64,000 nucleotides of DNA from Gymnorhina tibicen (lineage: Eukaryota; Chordata; Aves; Passeriformes; Artamidae), in the NCBI GenBank assembly GCA_013399875.1, contig VXAZ01009646.1, positions 992,001 through 1,056,000 on the forward strand. Direction: 5' to 3'. Positions within the stretch are counted from its first letter, which is position 1, and the number at the start of each line of letters is the position of its first letter. Below the pieces are notes generated by a model. That model ran no database searches. It was not told where the DNA came from and worked only from the letters and a program-made list of their open reading frames with translations. Below are positions 25,501 to 36,895 of this stretch, piece by piece. A program made the translations under genes and the position numbers.

Positions 25501-26069
25501 AAGTCATACTTGGAACTGCCTAACACAAATACGGGTTCTTACACTTTATATTACCTCCAAATGCTTCAATGAGTAAAAAATAACCTGCACTCTTGCAATT
25601 GTATTAAGGTCAGTTTTAGACTAAACTTCAGATCATTGAGTCCTGCATGTACCTGGGGTCAAACATTAGAATTTCACCCCATATTATTAATGTGCAATAG
25701 AAAAAGGCCTCAATCACTATAATCAGTCACTTAGCACAGTATGTAATTAAATATTCAGCATCATCAAATGCTAGTTACACAAAAGGGGTCAGAATGCTGC
25801 AGCAGACACACAAACACTATAGCCTTTAGTTTATACCAATTTGCATTCTAAATAGGCACTTGACTTTTCCTCTGTGACAGTCTCACAATTGATTAGATAA
25901 ATATTTTGCAGAAAGCCACAAGAATGCAGGGGCATAAATCAAGGTGTCATTTTTGAGACTGAGAAATCTTTAAACAACCAAAAAAAAAAAAGAAATACTG
26001 TTGTTTGAAATAATCCATTACTTCCAAAGCAGTAAAGTCTTGATCAAGCTCTGTGAAACTTCAGCATCC
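22547..26069. other. A+T-rich DNA with one candidate exon
   Basis: This stretch is unremarkable apart from the exon-like piece at 24732-24860, listed separately. Bases 24700-24870 are richer in G+C and CpG than their surroundings. A 12-A run lies at about 25980-25991. Confidence 0.5.
24732..24860 (-). CDS. Candidate terminal exon of an unidentified gene
   Basis: On the minus strand a pyrimidine-rich acceptor (CATTCTCTCATCATTAAACT upstream, ending TAATTTAG at 24861) is followed by a frame open in phase 0 for 42 codons to TGA at 24732. It begins SNLYTDVIYDCLAFVC and ends FPNFNASPALK, with KDPWIYRELSECDN between. Codons favour C or G at third positions, and the piece has tryptophan, paired tyrosines and three cysteines, unlike random A+T-rich DNA. 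I do not recognise the protein. The 60-bp candidate exon at 31901-31960 has the same strand and phase and could lie upstream in the same gene. Against it, other frames here are also fairly open, and no poly(A) site was assigned. Confidence 0.3.
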   Translation of the reverse strand, partial: SNLYTDVIYDCLAFVCKDPWIYRELSECDNAFPNFNASPALK

Positions 26070-26318
26070 TATGTTTCAGTTTATGCCCACTACCTCTGGT
26101 GTCTCACTGGACACAATTCCTCCCATCAGATATTTGTCCACATTCATGAGTTCCCTGCCTAAGCCTCCTCTTCTCTAGCCTCAGCAATCCCACCTCTCTC
26201 AGCCTTTCCTCACAGGAGATGCTCCAATTTGTTCACCACCCTCAGAGCCCCTCAGTGCACTGACTGCAGCAGCTCCCGCTCTCCCACCACAGAGCCCCCA
26301 GCTGTGCCCAGCACTCAG
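26070..26318 (-). mobile_element. CR1 LINE fragment
   Basis: In plus orientation this is the complement of the CR1 segment around the ORF2 stop. It shows TTTATGCCCACTACCTC, CTTCTCTAGCCTCAGCAATC, TCTCTCAGCCTTTCCTCAC, GGAGATGCTCCAATTTG and CAGCTGTGCCCAGCACTCAG. It lacks the CR1 3' terminus and everything upstream in ORF2, so it is an inactive internal remnant. Confidence 0.9.
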
Positions 26319-26653
26319 CAAAGAGAGGTCTTTCTAAATTAAAAACTTTAATTCTGTCTGCACCTAAACTTCTCTAGAAAGTGTGCAGTTTAGGATGTTA
26401 ATTAATTTTGGTGTATGTCAACCCATTGCAAGAAATTTCTGGTGTGCTTGATTACTTAAACTCTTTTAAGAGCATGACTTAAGCAGACAACATAAGACAT
26501 TCTTATCGCTTAAAGGGTTTAGAAATTTAAATAGGCTACCCAAAGCTGTAGCTGAGTTTGTGGTTGGCAATGATATAGACTAATTTTTGTCAGAAAAAGA
26601 AAATACACATTATCATTTTCCCAAAACTACTGTGGGTTTCCAGTTGCTGAATT

Positions 26654-26800
26654 GGGAGGGTTGTGGGGGTTTTTTTTTGTTTGTTTAGAGTTTTGTTGTT
26701 GTTGTTGCTTTTTGGCTTTTTTCCGTTAAATTTCCCAACATAAATAAATCAATTGAACACCAAGGGGTTGTTTTGTTTTGTTGTCTGGGGGTTTTTTGGA
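26654..26800. repeat. T/G-rich low-complexity region
   Basis: Two blocks (26654-26722 and 26764-26800) consist mainly of T runs, TTTGTTTG, (GTT)n and TTTTG words. Between them is ordinary A+T-rich sequence. Confidence 0.85.
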
Positions 26801-27551
26801 TAATGACAACTCATTTTGTATTTCTTCCAAAATTTTTGTCTAGAAGGAACTGATTCTCCTCCTAGTTCAAAGTGAATTGACATTACCCACCAACACCAGT
26901 TATTCACTAAAGAAACTGTATTCCCTCAGTGATTTAAGGGTTGCATGTGGAGTGAAAAGGCAGCTTAGGAAAAAAAATTAAAAAATAAAATATATATGGA
27001 TCTTTTCCTTCCATTGCATACAAACATAAAAACCGGTAGGCAAACTTGTACAGCTTCAATTTACACTGTGTGACCTTCATTTATTTGGCATATTTGGGAT
27101 GACTGAGATAGCATCCTAGGAATTTATGAGTTGGTTTATGTGAAAAATGATTTGTCTGAGAGCTGATCCTTCAAAACACTAAAAATAAACGAGCCCACTT
27201 TTCAAGCTGTGCTAAATACTGTCTTTGAATGCAAAGCTGTGTTTATCTGGGAGCTGAAATCCAAGCCAGAACTGGACTAAAATAGTGTGCTGATTGTTTT
27301 CCTCACACTGCACACAACAAACGATATCTGCTTATTCGTTTGTGTTTATTTTGTGCCTCTCAGTAGATATTGCATAAAAAAAAGGCAGGGCACCCGACTT
27401 TGCCTGAGAGGCATCAGTCACCCATAGGCTGTGGCAGGTCTCTGATGAAGAACTAAACAATGCAGCTTCTCCCCGGGTGTGGATTTTTAGGCAACAAATG
27501 TGGATCATACTCAGTACCAGGGTTAACTCTGAATACAGAGCTGCACTGCCC

Positions 27552-27719
27552 ATGCTGCTCTTCCTCCTGCTCTTGGTCACTTCCCTGTGCCTCTCACCAG
27601 CTCTGGGTGTATCATCTGGGTGCCCTTCTCATTTCCAGCCATCACGTGTCTTTGTCATTTCATTGCAATCCATCCCCAGGGAGGTCTTTGGGAACAGATT
27701 CACTAAACCTTTTCCATAA
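27552..27719 (+). other. Small open frame with signal-peptide-like start
   Basis: From the ATG at 27552 a 55-codon frame reads MLLFLLLLVTSLCLSPALG, which looks like a hydrophobic signal sequence with a small-residue cleavage site. It then reads VSSGCPSHFQPSRVF and ends RFTKPFP before TAA at 27717. The frame also continues upstream to an ATG at 27477. Only one cysteine follows the putative cleavage site, so it is not a defensin. No family is recognised, and a CT-rich stretch can create such leucine runs by chance. Confidence 0.15.
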
Positions 27720-28447
27720 TATGAATCTCTAAGGCTTCTCTGATGAAAGAGAGGTATGGAAATACAATTTGTGGAAACAAAATCCCACTTGTCAGAAAGT
27801 TCAGGATATCGAAAAGCACCTTTCAAAATCAAGCCAGTGTTTGCTACTTAATTATACAGGAGCCAGAAATACAAACTTGGACTCCTCCAAATGTCACTGA
27901 ATTCAAGAGATTGACTTCCCAAATCAGATCTTTTTATGCCACACTGACGCAAGGTGGGCCAATTTTATGTCTCTCTGAATACCTTAATCTTCCCACTAGT
28001 ATTCCAAAGCATGAGCAGAGCAACACTCACAATTAACAATTGTGTGACAGTCTGTAAAAGGCTCTCTACTCAGGAAGCTGAAAACTGAGCAGAAATGGAG
28101 CCAGCACTTGCTGTTAAGGGCCCACTGCTCCTACGCTGAGCAAATGTGAACAAAAGCCAGAAAACTTGAGGGGAAAAAAAAAAAAGAAGTTGTAAAACCC
28201 TAATGATAGTTGATGGAAGTTTGACACATTCAGATGTGCCTTCTGATTCACACATGCATAAATGCCACCTTTAATTTCTAAAGAGATCTAAACTGTAACT
28301 TTATCTCTATGCTAGTGGTAGTCATACATCTCAGCTTTATCTATTAATACATTCTTCCAGAAAAGCAAATCCCATCCCAGTCCTTGACTCTAATTTAAGG
28401 CACAGCTGCTATTTTCAGATATTAGGTACTTCGGATTTTATCCCCTC

Positions 28448-28467
28448 GTCACGCAGAACGTGACTCA
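28448..28467. promoter_or_regulatory. CpG palindrome overlapping AP-1-like site
   Basis: GTCACG and CGTGAC form a perfect 6-bp inverted repeat around CAGAA. The right arm runs into TGACTCA (28461-28467), the consensus AP-1/TRE word. A second imperfect palindrome, CTCAGATATTGACTGAG, follows. Several retained CpGs in an otherwise CpG-poor stretch make this a plausible protein-binding site. No function is shown. Confidence 0.25.
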
Positions 28468-30190
28468 GATATTGACTGAGAGGAGCAGCACCACCCTCTT
28501 ATAATTAAAATTTAAACTCTTCTGCATTTAAAGGAATGAATTAAAATACTATCCAACTGTCTATTTCATGGGGATAGAAAGTGAAAGAAATTTAGACAAG
28601 TGACTGTTTCAGTCCTACATTTCATCTCTTTTCGTATTATTAACTACTATTTTCCCCAAGGTGACCGGGCATAGAGACACGGCTACCTCTGAATTCCAAG
28701 TGCCTGACACGTAATGTGATTTGTCTTGTATCCAAAACTCCAGCTTTGATTATGAAAACAGGAAAAGGGAACAGCATCTTCTTCTTCAACAATCATTAGT
28801 GCTTCAGAAGAAAGTAAATAGATGTCTTAAATAGAGGAAATATGTGTATAAAACGCATGTGCAACTTGACTTCATATGGCTATTTAAGAGCAATTACAGC
28901 ACTCATAAATCAATTGTGCCTTTTTGTAAACCACTGTAAAGTAGGTACATCTTCCAAAAGATACTGAGACCAGAAATTGTGTAATTCTTCTCTGTTTATT
29001 ACAGTATTAGCTCTACTATTTTTTACACCCCACAGGAAACCACATAAGTGAAAAGAAAAATGAACTCATCAGGCAATCTTGGAGCTCAGTAATGAGATAT
29101 TTGTTTCCCCCTGTCCAAAGCATTCAGGTTCAGTCACAACTCGCCTGTCCACAGCCTAATGAAAGGTACAATCAGCAAGCAGCAACAAAGGACACCAGGT
29201 GGGCCAGTTCTGTCAGAAGCTGTTCTATTCCTGTCCTAATCCAAAGTGATCGTTGCCTCCTAAACCAATACCAACAGCTACTTATTTAATTAATTAATTC
29301 ACACATTCATTACCACTATTTAATTAATATATTCTTTAGAACTACCCATTCCACAGTCCATTTATTCCAACACTTAAATATGGATGAATGGCAAGTCACA
29401 GGACTCAGTACTGTTGTTAGTGGTTCTCTGCAAACTTTGGATCATATTTTTTCATGCAAGTTATTTTTCTGTAACTCACTTCACATCTACAAATGGTAAT
29501 GGCATTTCTTTATTTCCCATAATTTATATGTCTACCTTGTCTCCTAGAAACACCAGTTATTTTTTGCATGCAGAGTCTCCCAATAGACACGTATTTAACC
29601 CACCCACATATCCTATCTAGCCTTAATTAAAGGCAATGACAGTCTCTTTGACCATGTTTTAGTTGATGCTGGAAAGTGCTGATGTTAGCTCCCATGTACT
29701 TGGTTCCACGCTTGCTATTTCACCCAGGCTGGCTTCTGTCAGCAGATGGGGTTCATTTGTTTTTTGAGCCACTATGGACTGAAAAAGTTTAGGTTGTGTG
29801 CAGACAGGCATTCCAGTATTTCTGGAAAGTGGTGTATACATACATTCTCCACGCTCTCTCTGAGCTTCCAGGGTGTGAGTTATGGCACCTAGACAGAGAG
29901 CTGAGCTCCACAGCACAAGCTGTAGAAACTTAGTCTCTCCCCATCATCAGGCAAAATCAAAGCTATCTCACACATCATGCTGAGTATGGCAGAGTCATGA
30001 TTTACTTGGTCCTACTACAGTGAAAGATAATTACACAAGTAAGATTTACTTCAAACTTCAGAAACACCGCATTGCTCAAGTCAGCAATTTGTGTTCTCTT
30101 CATTTGGAATGAGAACTACCACAATGCAGCTCTGCAATGGCAAACCTGATGACTGCATGCAAGCACAGCAGAAAATTTACAGAACCATAC

Positions 30191-31400
30191 TGTAGCGGGT
30201 TTAGTTCACAACCGGGCAGAAACACCAATTAAGTGTAATGGTTTTGTTCACATTTCTTACCTTTTGTGAGATAAGGGATTTGGAGAAATGCAAAGCAGGC
30301 TTAAAACTTTAAAGAATATGAAGAAGTTTATTACTAACAGAATTAAAAGTCAAAAGAAATAATAAGAAATTAAAGCAAAACCCCCTTTTCCTCCAGCACC
30401 TCCCCCTTTTACTTAACTTGCAGAAAGGATAACAAACCATGATTTTGGTCAGTATTACAGTTCTTAAAAGTTCCTCTAACATTTAAGGAAAAAAGGTTTC
30501 TTTTGCTTCATATGGTTTCCAAACTGCCCAAAAAAAAAGCAACAGACCGACCCGGAATTCTGGTGCCATGAAAAACATTGCTTCCATCCCCATGAATCTT
30601 GCAGTCTTCCAACTGCTAGCATGGGCCGCACATGGGGTGTTTCTTTTTTTTTAAGGGTAAGCAAATTCCAGCCTGAAAAGCAAGAGCTCTCTTCTTCACA
30701 AAATCTCTAAAAGTCTCTTACAGCTTCTAGGTGACCTGGCGTAGCCACTTCCCTTTCTCTGCAGGCTACACACAGAATTCTCATGTCCCCATGTCTTTTT
30801 AAATGGATTAAAGGGGAAAGAACGGTTTGTGATATTACGGTTTTTACCATGGCCTGCAAGAAGTATTTTTAAGCTTCGCGCTGGGCGCATCTCCGCCGTC
30901 TTTTCCCATCACCATTTTTAGCTCCCTCTCACATGACTCACTTTCTCTTTCTCTCTGACCTTGAAGCCTCCATGTTGAAGAACTCGTGTTCTTCAGCTTT
31001 ATGTTGGCAAAAAGCCTCTTTCCCTTTATGTGGCTGGCTGCTTGATGGCTTTTCCCAGTTCGATGTAGGCTGCGTTGGTTGCAGAAAGCTCCATCGGCTC
31101 CCGCCGGGTCTGCGCGGGGCCGTGTGGAGGGGGAGGTGGGCCCCCCAGTCCTTTTCTGAGCTGCCCGTGGCTCTGAGGGGTTCTCCCGCAGCTACCCGGG
31201 GGCCCATGCCCTACCCCAGGGGAGGGTAGGCCTGGGGCCACTCCAAGAGATGGAGCCCAGGGCCCATTTTCCCCCCTCCCCATGGGAGGGCTCGAACCAA
31301 AAGGGAAGTTCCCGCGTCTCCACACGGTTTAAATATGTAAATTTCGAGAAGTGTTATTGGTCTAAATGACTGTCCCTCAACTCAGATTCAACCCACCACA
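30191..31400 (-). mobile_element. Complete solo LTR, ERVL-like endogenous retrovirus
   Basis: This is a 1,210-bp solo LTR bounded by TGTAGCGGGTT and AACCCACCACA, near-perfect terminal inverted repeats. The flanking 5-bp direct repeats CATAC (30186-30190 and 31401-31405) are a target-site duplication, and 5 bp suits ERVL-type integration. The element runs on the minus strand. U3 is the G+C- and CpG-rich part at high coordinates (about 30880-31330). The poly(A) signal AATAAA lies at 30327-30332, about 135 bp before the element's end, and U5 finishes at 30191. The leading TGTGGTGGGTT is common in avian LTRs. No gag, pol or env is present, so the provirus was lost by LTR-LTR recombination. Open frames inside (30933-31325, both strands) are by-products. 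Confidence 0.93.
30327..30332 (-). terminator. LTR polyadenylation signal AATAAA
   Basis: AATAAA on the minus strand lies in the expected R region of the solo LTR, followed downstream by U5. It could still end transcripts that read through from the minus strand. Confidence 0.6.
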
Positions 31401-34171
31401 CATACATCTATAAAACTGATTAAAAACTTGTATTTCCCTTTGAATATGAAGTTAAGGCATAAAATGCAATCATGAATATAATGACAATGGTTATCTTTTT
31501 TAACACCATTATCATTAACTGACAGCACAAGCACCTAATTGCCTATAATTAAGTCTCTATAATGGATTAATTTTTTGTGGTTTGCATGGCTGATTCAACA
31601 AATAGGAATGTCTGCAAGGTATTTGGCCAGTGAAGGATCTTGCAGTCTGTCAGTGATCTGATGGAAGGACTACTGTGACCAGATGACACAGTCTCTGTTT
31701 CACAACCTGAAGTCCAAACCACAGACTCCTTTATCTTTCTTCCACTCTCTCACCATTACATTTGTGCTAGTTCAGCTCCAGTGAAGTCTGTTTTGGTGCA
31801 AAATGTTAGTGCTGACTGTCCATCATGACTCTTGCTGCGCATAGAGCCAAGTCATAACATCCAGGGGCAAAGAGATGAAAATCACAGTCCCCTCTTCTAC
31901 CTGGCCAGGGCTGCTTTCCTCCACCCAAATGTCCTTGTGATCACTGCAGCAGTGAGGAATCTGAGAAAGCAAAAATGTGCATCTCAGCCAATGCCATAGC
32001 ATAATTAACTGAAGCCATTCCTGCAAGACTGCACACTGGAAATCAACAGTGAGGAGAATTTTGGTGGATATTGTGGTTTTGATGTTTTTGTTTTCAAAAG
32101 GCAAAAATATTCTTTACAAGTTAAATTTCACAGATTCTTTTTGAGATATGAAAAAAAAAATCTAGACTATATGCACACAAAATAGGGACAGAGGTAGGTA
32201 TGCAAGGGATGGGACGGAGTATTAAGAACAAAGGATTCACTTTCACTGCCCTAGCTCCAGACCCAGTCTTAAGTTGGACATACATTCCTCTCAAAAATTT
32301 TCCTTCACCTATTTTTAAGCTGCATCAAGCAGGTGCATGTCAGCATAAACCATTGCTGGAGTTTGAATTCATAAATATCAAAAGTTACTGAATCTGCAGA
32401 CCTCAGGAAATTAGATTACATTCTATTTATACTCATGGCCAGAGTCTAACCCCTACTTTAACAGCCTCAAATTACGGCAGGTTTGCTGGCACAAGTAATT
32501 TCTCTGTTTACATCAGTTTATGTGAGGTCAGACTGCATATGAGAGAGAAAGAGTGAATGGATCAGTGTAAATTTACACTCTAGTTACAAGATATTGAAGC
32601 AGAATGTGAAAACTGCCAAATTAAACCTGTTCCAAGCAGAACTTATTTATTTAAGGTACTAGTTACAAGAGAAGGAATCAAAAAATGTCAGCAAAATTAA
32701 ATTTTCCTGCATAAAAACTGTCATTTCAGATAGGCATTTATAAATTCATTTTTGCCTTATTACACATTAACCCATACTTAAATTGCCACCTGAGAGTTAC
32801 TAAGATTCCAGGATTAAGTTAGCAATCCTTTAGTTATAAGAAACCCCATATAAGTACTCTCCATTTAAACACATATATAAAGCATACAAAGTTTCAAGTG
32901 TATGACATATAAGCCAGTAATTTTATACCAAACTAATTAGCTCATCAAGCCTAAAAAATGCTTTTCTACAAGGTTTTGGTTACAATAAAAAGAGTTTTCA
33001 AGTTCAAAATACACAAGATCATAAGCTAACACAAACACCAGCCAGCTGCGTGTCTAACAAATAACCGGCAGAACAACATTCTCAACATATTGTAATTTCA
33101 CAATCTGTATTTTTGGTTTTAATAATCAATCTTCACGTGGGCATCAAAGCAGCTGAGAGAGAACATGCATTTTCCATTGCCCAACAGCAATTCTTTGAAT
33201 AACTGAATCACTCCTTTTCTTTAGCAAATAATCACTCCAATAAAATTCAGTGCAGGATCTTGGTGGATTAGTGGATTGTTTGAATCCAGATTTTAGTGTT
33301 CCATGTGGTTTGCTCAGAAGAGGCTAAAGGCAGAGATGCTTCAGGAAACAAAACCACCACCCAGTTCCCTAGAGAAAAATACCAGCTTTCCCATGGTCTA
33401 TGCTGGAATGAAGATATCATGAGGCAAGAGGAGCACAGTTAAATTTACTTTTCTTTCCCTGATTGTTGCTTCCTGAGCATCTAGAAATACAAAACTTGGA
33501 AAATAGAAATAATCTGAGAGCCTGCACAGCACCCAGCTGAATTATGAGCACTTCAGCAAATACTTGTTCATCTTTGTTGTTCTGTGGGAGCCAGCCTCAG
33601 GAGAGGATTAGCATTCACAGTGAAACTCCTGCAGCCTCTGGCTCTCTGCTGTTACAATACAGGAATTATTTCTGCTAATGATAAAAATTATAGTGGCCCC
33701 TAAAGAAAGGGATAGTTGTAAACTGTACTGCCAAAAGCTGATGGAAATGAAATCCCTATTTCTTCCTGAGAAATTCTGCGTGATGTGCCAGCTGTGCAGC
33801 AACATTCCCAATATGTCCCAGCAGCCACACTGGTGGTTTAAATGTCAAAATGTCTTAAATGCTGAAAAATAAATTATTAAACCTTCACTTTTAAGATAAT
33901 CCCTACTTTGTAACACTATGCTGCAATGACACTGTGCTGTGAGTATAATGAAAAATTATATTCATTGTTCATGAAGTCCTAAATACGTGCAGGATGTGTT
34001 TCAAAGCTTTTGTCTCTAATCAGCCCCATAAAGCCTGGAAATAGTCTCTTCAGTAAAGACTGATGTGATTACTATTCTGATGTAATTCTGGCTCTACCTA
34101 CCTCTGAAAAGGACTTGAGAAATACACAGGAGTGTTAGCTCAATTTGCCAGCCTCCACCATAAAGAAAGTA
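31401..34171. other. A+T-rich unique DNA with one candidate exon
   Basis: Apart from the exon-like piece at 31901-31960, nothing gene-like is recognised. Bases 32430-32590 contain words (TTTACATCAGTTTATG, GTGTAAATTTACACTC) that may be a very old retroelement scrap. A plus-strand frame at 33678-33872 carries five cysteines (RDSCKLYCQ, then CVMCQLC) and looks faintly ADAMTS-like, but it has no donor and no supporting context. Confidence 0.45.
31901..31960 (-). CDS. Candidate 60-bp internal exon, unidentified gene
   Basis: On the minus strand the acceptor CATTTTTGCTTTCTCAG (AG at 31961-31962) is textbook. It is followed by exactly 60 bp and a donor GGCCAG|GTAGAAG (GT at 31899-31900). In phase 0 it reads IPHCCSDHKDIWVEESSPGQ with no stop. 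It shares strand and phase with the exon candidate at 24732-24860, about 7 kb downstream, and a solo LTR would lie in the intron between them. One other frame is also open over the 60 bp, and no homologue is recognised. Confidence 0.25.
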
Positions 34172-34800
34172 TAAGATAGTGAGAGCAGCCCTGAGGAGAA
34201 GGACTTGGGGGTGTTGGTGGATGAGAAGCTTCTCATGACCCTGCAATGTGCACTTGCAGCCCAGAAAGACAATCACACCTTGGCCTACACCCAGAGCAGC
34301 GTGGCCAGGATTTCAAGGGAGGGAATTCTCTCCCTCTTTACTGTGCTCTGGTGAGAGCCCACCTGCAGCACTGCATCCAGCTCTGGGGCTGCCAGCATAC
34401 AAAGGAATGGACTTGCTGGAGGCCACAAAGATGCTGAGAGGGCTGTAACACCTCTCCTAGGAAGACAGGCTAGGAGTTGGGGCTATTCACCATGGAGAAG
34501 AGACGGCTCTGGGGAGACCTCAGAGCCCCTTATAGGACATGAAGTTGCTACAAAAGAGCTGGAAAGGGAATTTTGCAAGGGTTTGGAGTGATAGGACAAT
34601 GGGCAACTGCTTTAAGCTGAAAGAAAATAGGCTTAGGTTACATATCAGGAAGAAATTTTTCCCTGTCAGGGTGGTGAGGCCCTGGCACAGGTTGTCCAGA
34701 GAAGTTGTGTTTGCCCCATCCCTGGATGTGTTCAAGGCCAAGCTGGATGGGGTTTGGAGTGACTTGGTAACCTCGTAAGACATCCCAAGGCAAATTTTTC
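34172..34800 (+). mobile_element. CR1 LINE, end of ORF2 plus 3' UTR
   Basis: This is the longest CR1 piece in the window. It starts at GAGCAGCCCTGAGGAGAAGG and runs through the C-terminal part of ORF2. One frame still reads [15 protein letters not shown], the CR1 block after the reverse transcriptase domain, and CATGGAGAAGAGACGGCTCT follows. It then enters the 3' UTR with TTTAAGCTGAAAGAAAATAG and GGTGGTGAGGCCCTGGCAC at about 34671. The final part is diverged and the terminal octamers are not clear. Frameshifts and deletions make it inactive. Confidence 0.93.
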
Positions 34801-36704
34801 TGGATGGATATGGGTCCCCAAGATCCATCCTTAAGTGCTCGAATTTTTGATATCACATAAAAGAGCAGAAGATTTTCACTTTGCATAAACAACTAGTTTA
34901 ATGGTACCTTCTTCTTCCCTTATTCACAAGAAGGAATTTTAATGAGACCTTCAACATTTAAAAAAATACATGTACTAGACTTCTAGCTAATTACAGTAGA
35001 CAATTAGTCCAATTAGCTACCTAGCAGAGCAAATTATACTTTATTTAAATGCAATGCCTCAATTAAAAAATGAAATCTTGCAACTGATGATGAAAATAAT
35101 ACAAAAGGAATGGCTGAAATAATGACCTGAATGGAGCTTCTTTTAAGCTGTCCTCCTTTTACCTGTTCTCTTTACCATCCCTGTATTAGACAATGCACTT
35201 ATAACCAGCTTATAAAAAAGTTTTTTGTAGGCTTTAAACTCTGCTTATTGTACTATCATTTGTCTAAACAAAACAACTCTGTCTATTTTAAGAGAAGGTT
35301 TTCTTGACATTATATCAGACCTAACTCCAAGGAGTTCTGCATGCAGAATGGATGGAGTCCATCTTTTTTTCTTTAAGGAGTATAATTTCCTTTAGTACGT
35401 GTACAGATACACGTCTCATTAATTTGGATGCACTTATTTTTTGGTATTTACTATGCAAATAATTAATTACTTCTTATTTATATTGTATTATGTCCAAAAA
35501 AAAAAAATCCTGTACAGTTAATAGCATTCATCCTAAAATGATGAATGGTATGCAAGGTTATATTAACTGCATTAGTCATTAAAAATAGTTGGAGAAAAAT
35601 TACATGGTAATTCTCCATTACTTTCAACTGAAAGTCATACTTTCTAAAATGAGCAATCTGAACATAATCACATTCTATGTCATGCAAAATATGCTCAAAT
35701 TAATTTTGAAAACATCACGTTTTTTAAAAAAAAATTATCATAGTAGTTTTTTTAGTATTCCAAACCTGATCTCAAATATTTATCATTTTCATCATAAACA
35801 CGTATGAAATACTGGTCAAAGCTCTTTGGTAAAAGAGAACATTCTAAACTGAGTTCCTATTTCTCCACAAGAGACGGTAAAAAAGATGACTGCAGTGAAA
35901 CAACACAGCTCAGCTGCTCAAGAGGTTAAGCCATTTCTCTCACTGAAAACTCTGGCCCAGCACAAAAAAGTAGGACCGGAAAACTAAAACTCCTATTTCT
36001 GACCAAAATGTTGTGCACTGATATCAAAGCCATATCCCTGTTTCTGAAAAATGGATTCTGCTGGATGTCCAGTGTTAGACCAGGGAGATCTTGGAAAGAG
36101 AGTACAGAATATTTTAATTGAATACCAGGACTTTTTTTCACCTAATCTTTTCTGAAAATGTACTAAAAAGGAAAGTAGTGTCATCAAGGTTGATTGTATC
36201 AGGATAAAAAATTTTAATGAATATTGGAAGATAAGACGTTAATAATGGTAAAACTTCTTACTAACTCAAGCCTGAGATTTTACACCTTCTCTATGTAAGC
36301 CTCTTACTATATTTATCACTAAGATATCAGTAAGATATCTAGTCTGAAGGGGAACTTAATCTTCAACAAAAGTTCTTTCAAATTACTATTAATAACAACA
36401 CCTTTTTTCCCTAATGAGCCTACCCAAAATTAGCTCAAAATACATCATGAACTTGAATATTCAAACATGATGAGATAAATGTTCCCAAAGTTAATTCTAA
36501 TCACATAAAATATTAACTCCCTAATTTAAAAGGAAATTCCTGGGTTATTATTTGAGGAAAACAAGGATTTTCAATGTTATTAGTGATTTGTACATCTTGC
36601 ATGAAAGTAAGAGTTTTTCTGCATATTCTTTTCTATATAAAATGAAAGACTGGAGACAAAATTTTCAGACTCGAGACAAAGACTCCATCAGATTTTTAAT
36701 ACTA
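34801..36704. other. A+T-rich unique DNA, no gene recognised
   Basis: The stretch is very A+T-rich, with homopolymer runs at about 35495-35507 and 35726-35735. The first 50 bp may be the diverged tail of the CR1 before it. No gene is recognised. Confidence 0.55.
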
Positions 36705-36895
36705 AACTGGGTTCAGTATTGTTTAACTTATCTATCAGTGGCTTGGATGAGGGGGCAGATGCCTCCTCAACAAACTTGCTGATGGCACAAAACTGGGAGG
36801 AGTGGCTGATACTCCACAGGGCTGTGCAGCACTTCAGAAGGACTTTGACAGGCTGGGGAGATGGGCAGAGAAGAAGCATTTGAAATTCAACAGAC
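36705..36895 (+). mobile_element. CR1 LINE, ORF2 reverse transcriptase fragment
   Basis: One plus frame reads KLGGVADTPQGCAALQKDF, then DRLGRWAEKKHL, a standard CR1 ORF2 block just after the reverse transcriptase catalytic region. It is preceded by diverged AACTGGGTTCAGTATTGTTT (CR1 leading into the LDEG block). Both ends are missing. It lies about 1.9 kb downstream of the 34172-34800 piece on the same strand, but it comes from an earlier part of the element. The two are therefore separate insertions or rearranged. Confidence 0.9.

Larger units (their letters stand above)
26319..30190. other. A+T-rich unique DNA, no gene recognised
   Basis: This stretch contains G/T simple sequence at 26654-26800, a small signal-peptide-like frame at 27552-27719 and a CpG palindrome at 28448-28467, each listed separately. 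There is also a 12-A run at about 28174 and TTAA words at about 29285-29300. No recognisable gene is present. Confidence 0.5.

Noticed and set aside
30933..31325. Overlapping open frames of about 90-100 codons on both strands
   Set aside because: They lie in the CpG-rich U3 of the solo LTR, where stops are rare. They are not retroviral proteins.
33678..33872. Cysteine-bearing plus frame faintly like an ADAMTS spacer region
   Set aside because: The similarity is limited to CKLYCQ-type words. There is no donor and no neighbouring exon.
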